The position numbers were made by a program, and so were the translations under genes. The notes under the pieces were generated by a model that searched no databases, was not told the DNA's origin, and was given only the letters and a program-made list of their open reading frames with translations. Source: Microbacterium sp. 10M-3C3 (GTDB lineage: Bacteria; Actinomycetota; Actinomycetes; Actinomycetales; Microbacteriaceae). From it: 64,000 bases of DNA. Below, piece after piece: positions 63,789 through 64,000 of the stretch. Each line of letters begins with the position of its first letter. Position 1 is the first letter of the stretch. Location of the stretch: NCBI RefSeq assembly GCF_003931875.1, contig NZ_CP034245.1, positions 2,170,001 to 2,234,000 of the forward strand, written 5' to 3'.

Positions 63789-64000
63789 TCAGGCGGCGGC
63801 GATCATCGCGTCCTTGACGGCCATGCACGCGTCGGCGCACGCGCGGCACGCCTGGGCGCACATGTCGCACACGGCGCTCTCGGCGGCGTGCTCGCGGCAT
63901 TCGTCCTCGCACGCCTGACACATCGCGATGCACGCGTCGAGCATCGCCATGAGCGCCGCCGGCGTCATGCCGCGCATCCGCAGCATCGCGCGCATCATCG
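63789..64000 (-). CDS. Four-helix-bundle copper-binding (DUF326-like) protein, 5' end outside window
   Basis: The leftward frame reaches the right edge and ends at 63789. About 70 residues are visible: a repeated pattern CIAMCQACEDECREHAAE, then VCDMCAQACRACADACMAV, of cysteines spaced three or four apart on helices. This is typical of the C-terminal half of DUF326/four-helix copper-binding proteins. The N-terminal helices are probably beyond base 64000; the methionines at the edge need not be the true start. Likely cytosolic or periplasmic copper storage or tolerance. Confidence 0.75.
   Translation of the reverse strand, partial: MMRAMLRMRGMTPAALMAMLDACIAMCQACEDECREHAAESAVCDMCAQACRACADACMAVKDAMIAAA

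Overview
This 64 kb window is very GC-rich chromosomal DNA from an actinobacterium, most likely a Microbacteriaceae member close to Microbacterium. The inference rests on gene order and families: the qcrCAB/ctaCDEF bc1-aa3 respiratory set, DivIVA/SepF/YggT beside ftsZ, DUF3043 and DUF3040 proteins, an Rv2175c-like DNA-binding protein next to a PASTA kinase and class II DAHP synthase, and GarA/FtsR at the end. No tRNA, rRNA, insertion sequence, prophage, CRISPR array or recognisable defence island was seen. Genes are packed tightly; the longest non-coding gap is about 190 bases.

Layout. 1-3.4 kb: a truncated flavin monooxygenase, a frameshifted YchJ-like gene, and three exported proteins (two lipoproteins and a PKD-like secreted protein), the only part with an accessory look. 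3.5-6.5 kb: 5'-3' exonuclease, PHP phosphoesterase, trpD. 6.6-15.6 kb: cytochrome bc1-aa3 genes, ctaE-qcrC-qcrA-qcrB rightward and ctaC-ctaD-ctaF leftward, with a rhodanese and a PP2C phosphatase between. 15.7-22.1 kb: erpA, M20 dipeptidase, DUF3043, pyrD, nrdR, hisD and a membrane protein. 22.2-26.8 kb: dnaE1, a Nudix hydrolase, a GNAT acetyltransferase.

26.9-44.7 kb is the division and cell-wall (dcw) cluster, read leftward: mraZ-rsmH-ftsL-like-ftsI-murF-mraY-murD-ftsW-murG-murC-ftsQ-ftsZ-yggS-sepF-yggT-divIVA-lspA-rluD. It lacks murE at its usual place between ftsI and murF, and lacks the yfiH-type gene usually found between ftsZ and yggS. Three AGTGGAG repeats at 10-bp intervals precede mraZ. 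44.8-55 kb resembles the mycobacterial Rv2169c-Rv2187 neighbourhood: DUF3040, polyprenyl synthase, Rv2175c-like protein, LysM protein, PASTA kinase, DAHP synthase, acyltransferase, ROK glucokinase, acyl-CoA ligase. 55-64 kb: peptide deformylase, a MinD-like ATPase with a long acidic tail, pyruvate carboxylase, a ParA ATPase, two MerR regulators (one FtsR-like), GarA, and two cysteine-bearing small proteins at the edge.

Whole-window signals: (1) many genes have a TANNNT -10 hexamer ending 6-7 bases before the start codon, the architecture of leaderless transcripts; (2) the decamer GGATGCGGCG or its complement occurs at least 25 times, in genes nearly always as GAT-GCG-GCG or GCC-GCA-TCC; (3) several long inverted repeats lie at divergent promoters or gene ends. 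I found no convincing new multi-gene system; the leads worth following are these DNA-level patterns, the missing murE and the exported pair at 2.0-3.35 kb.
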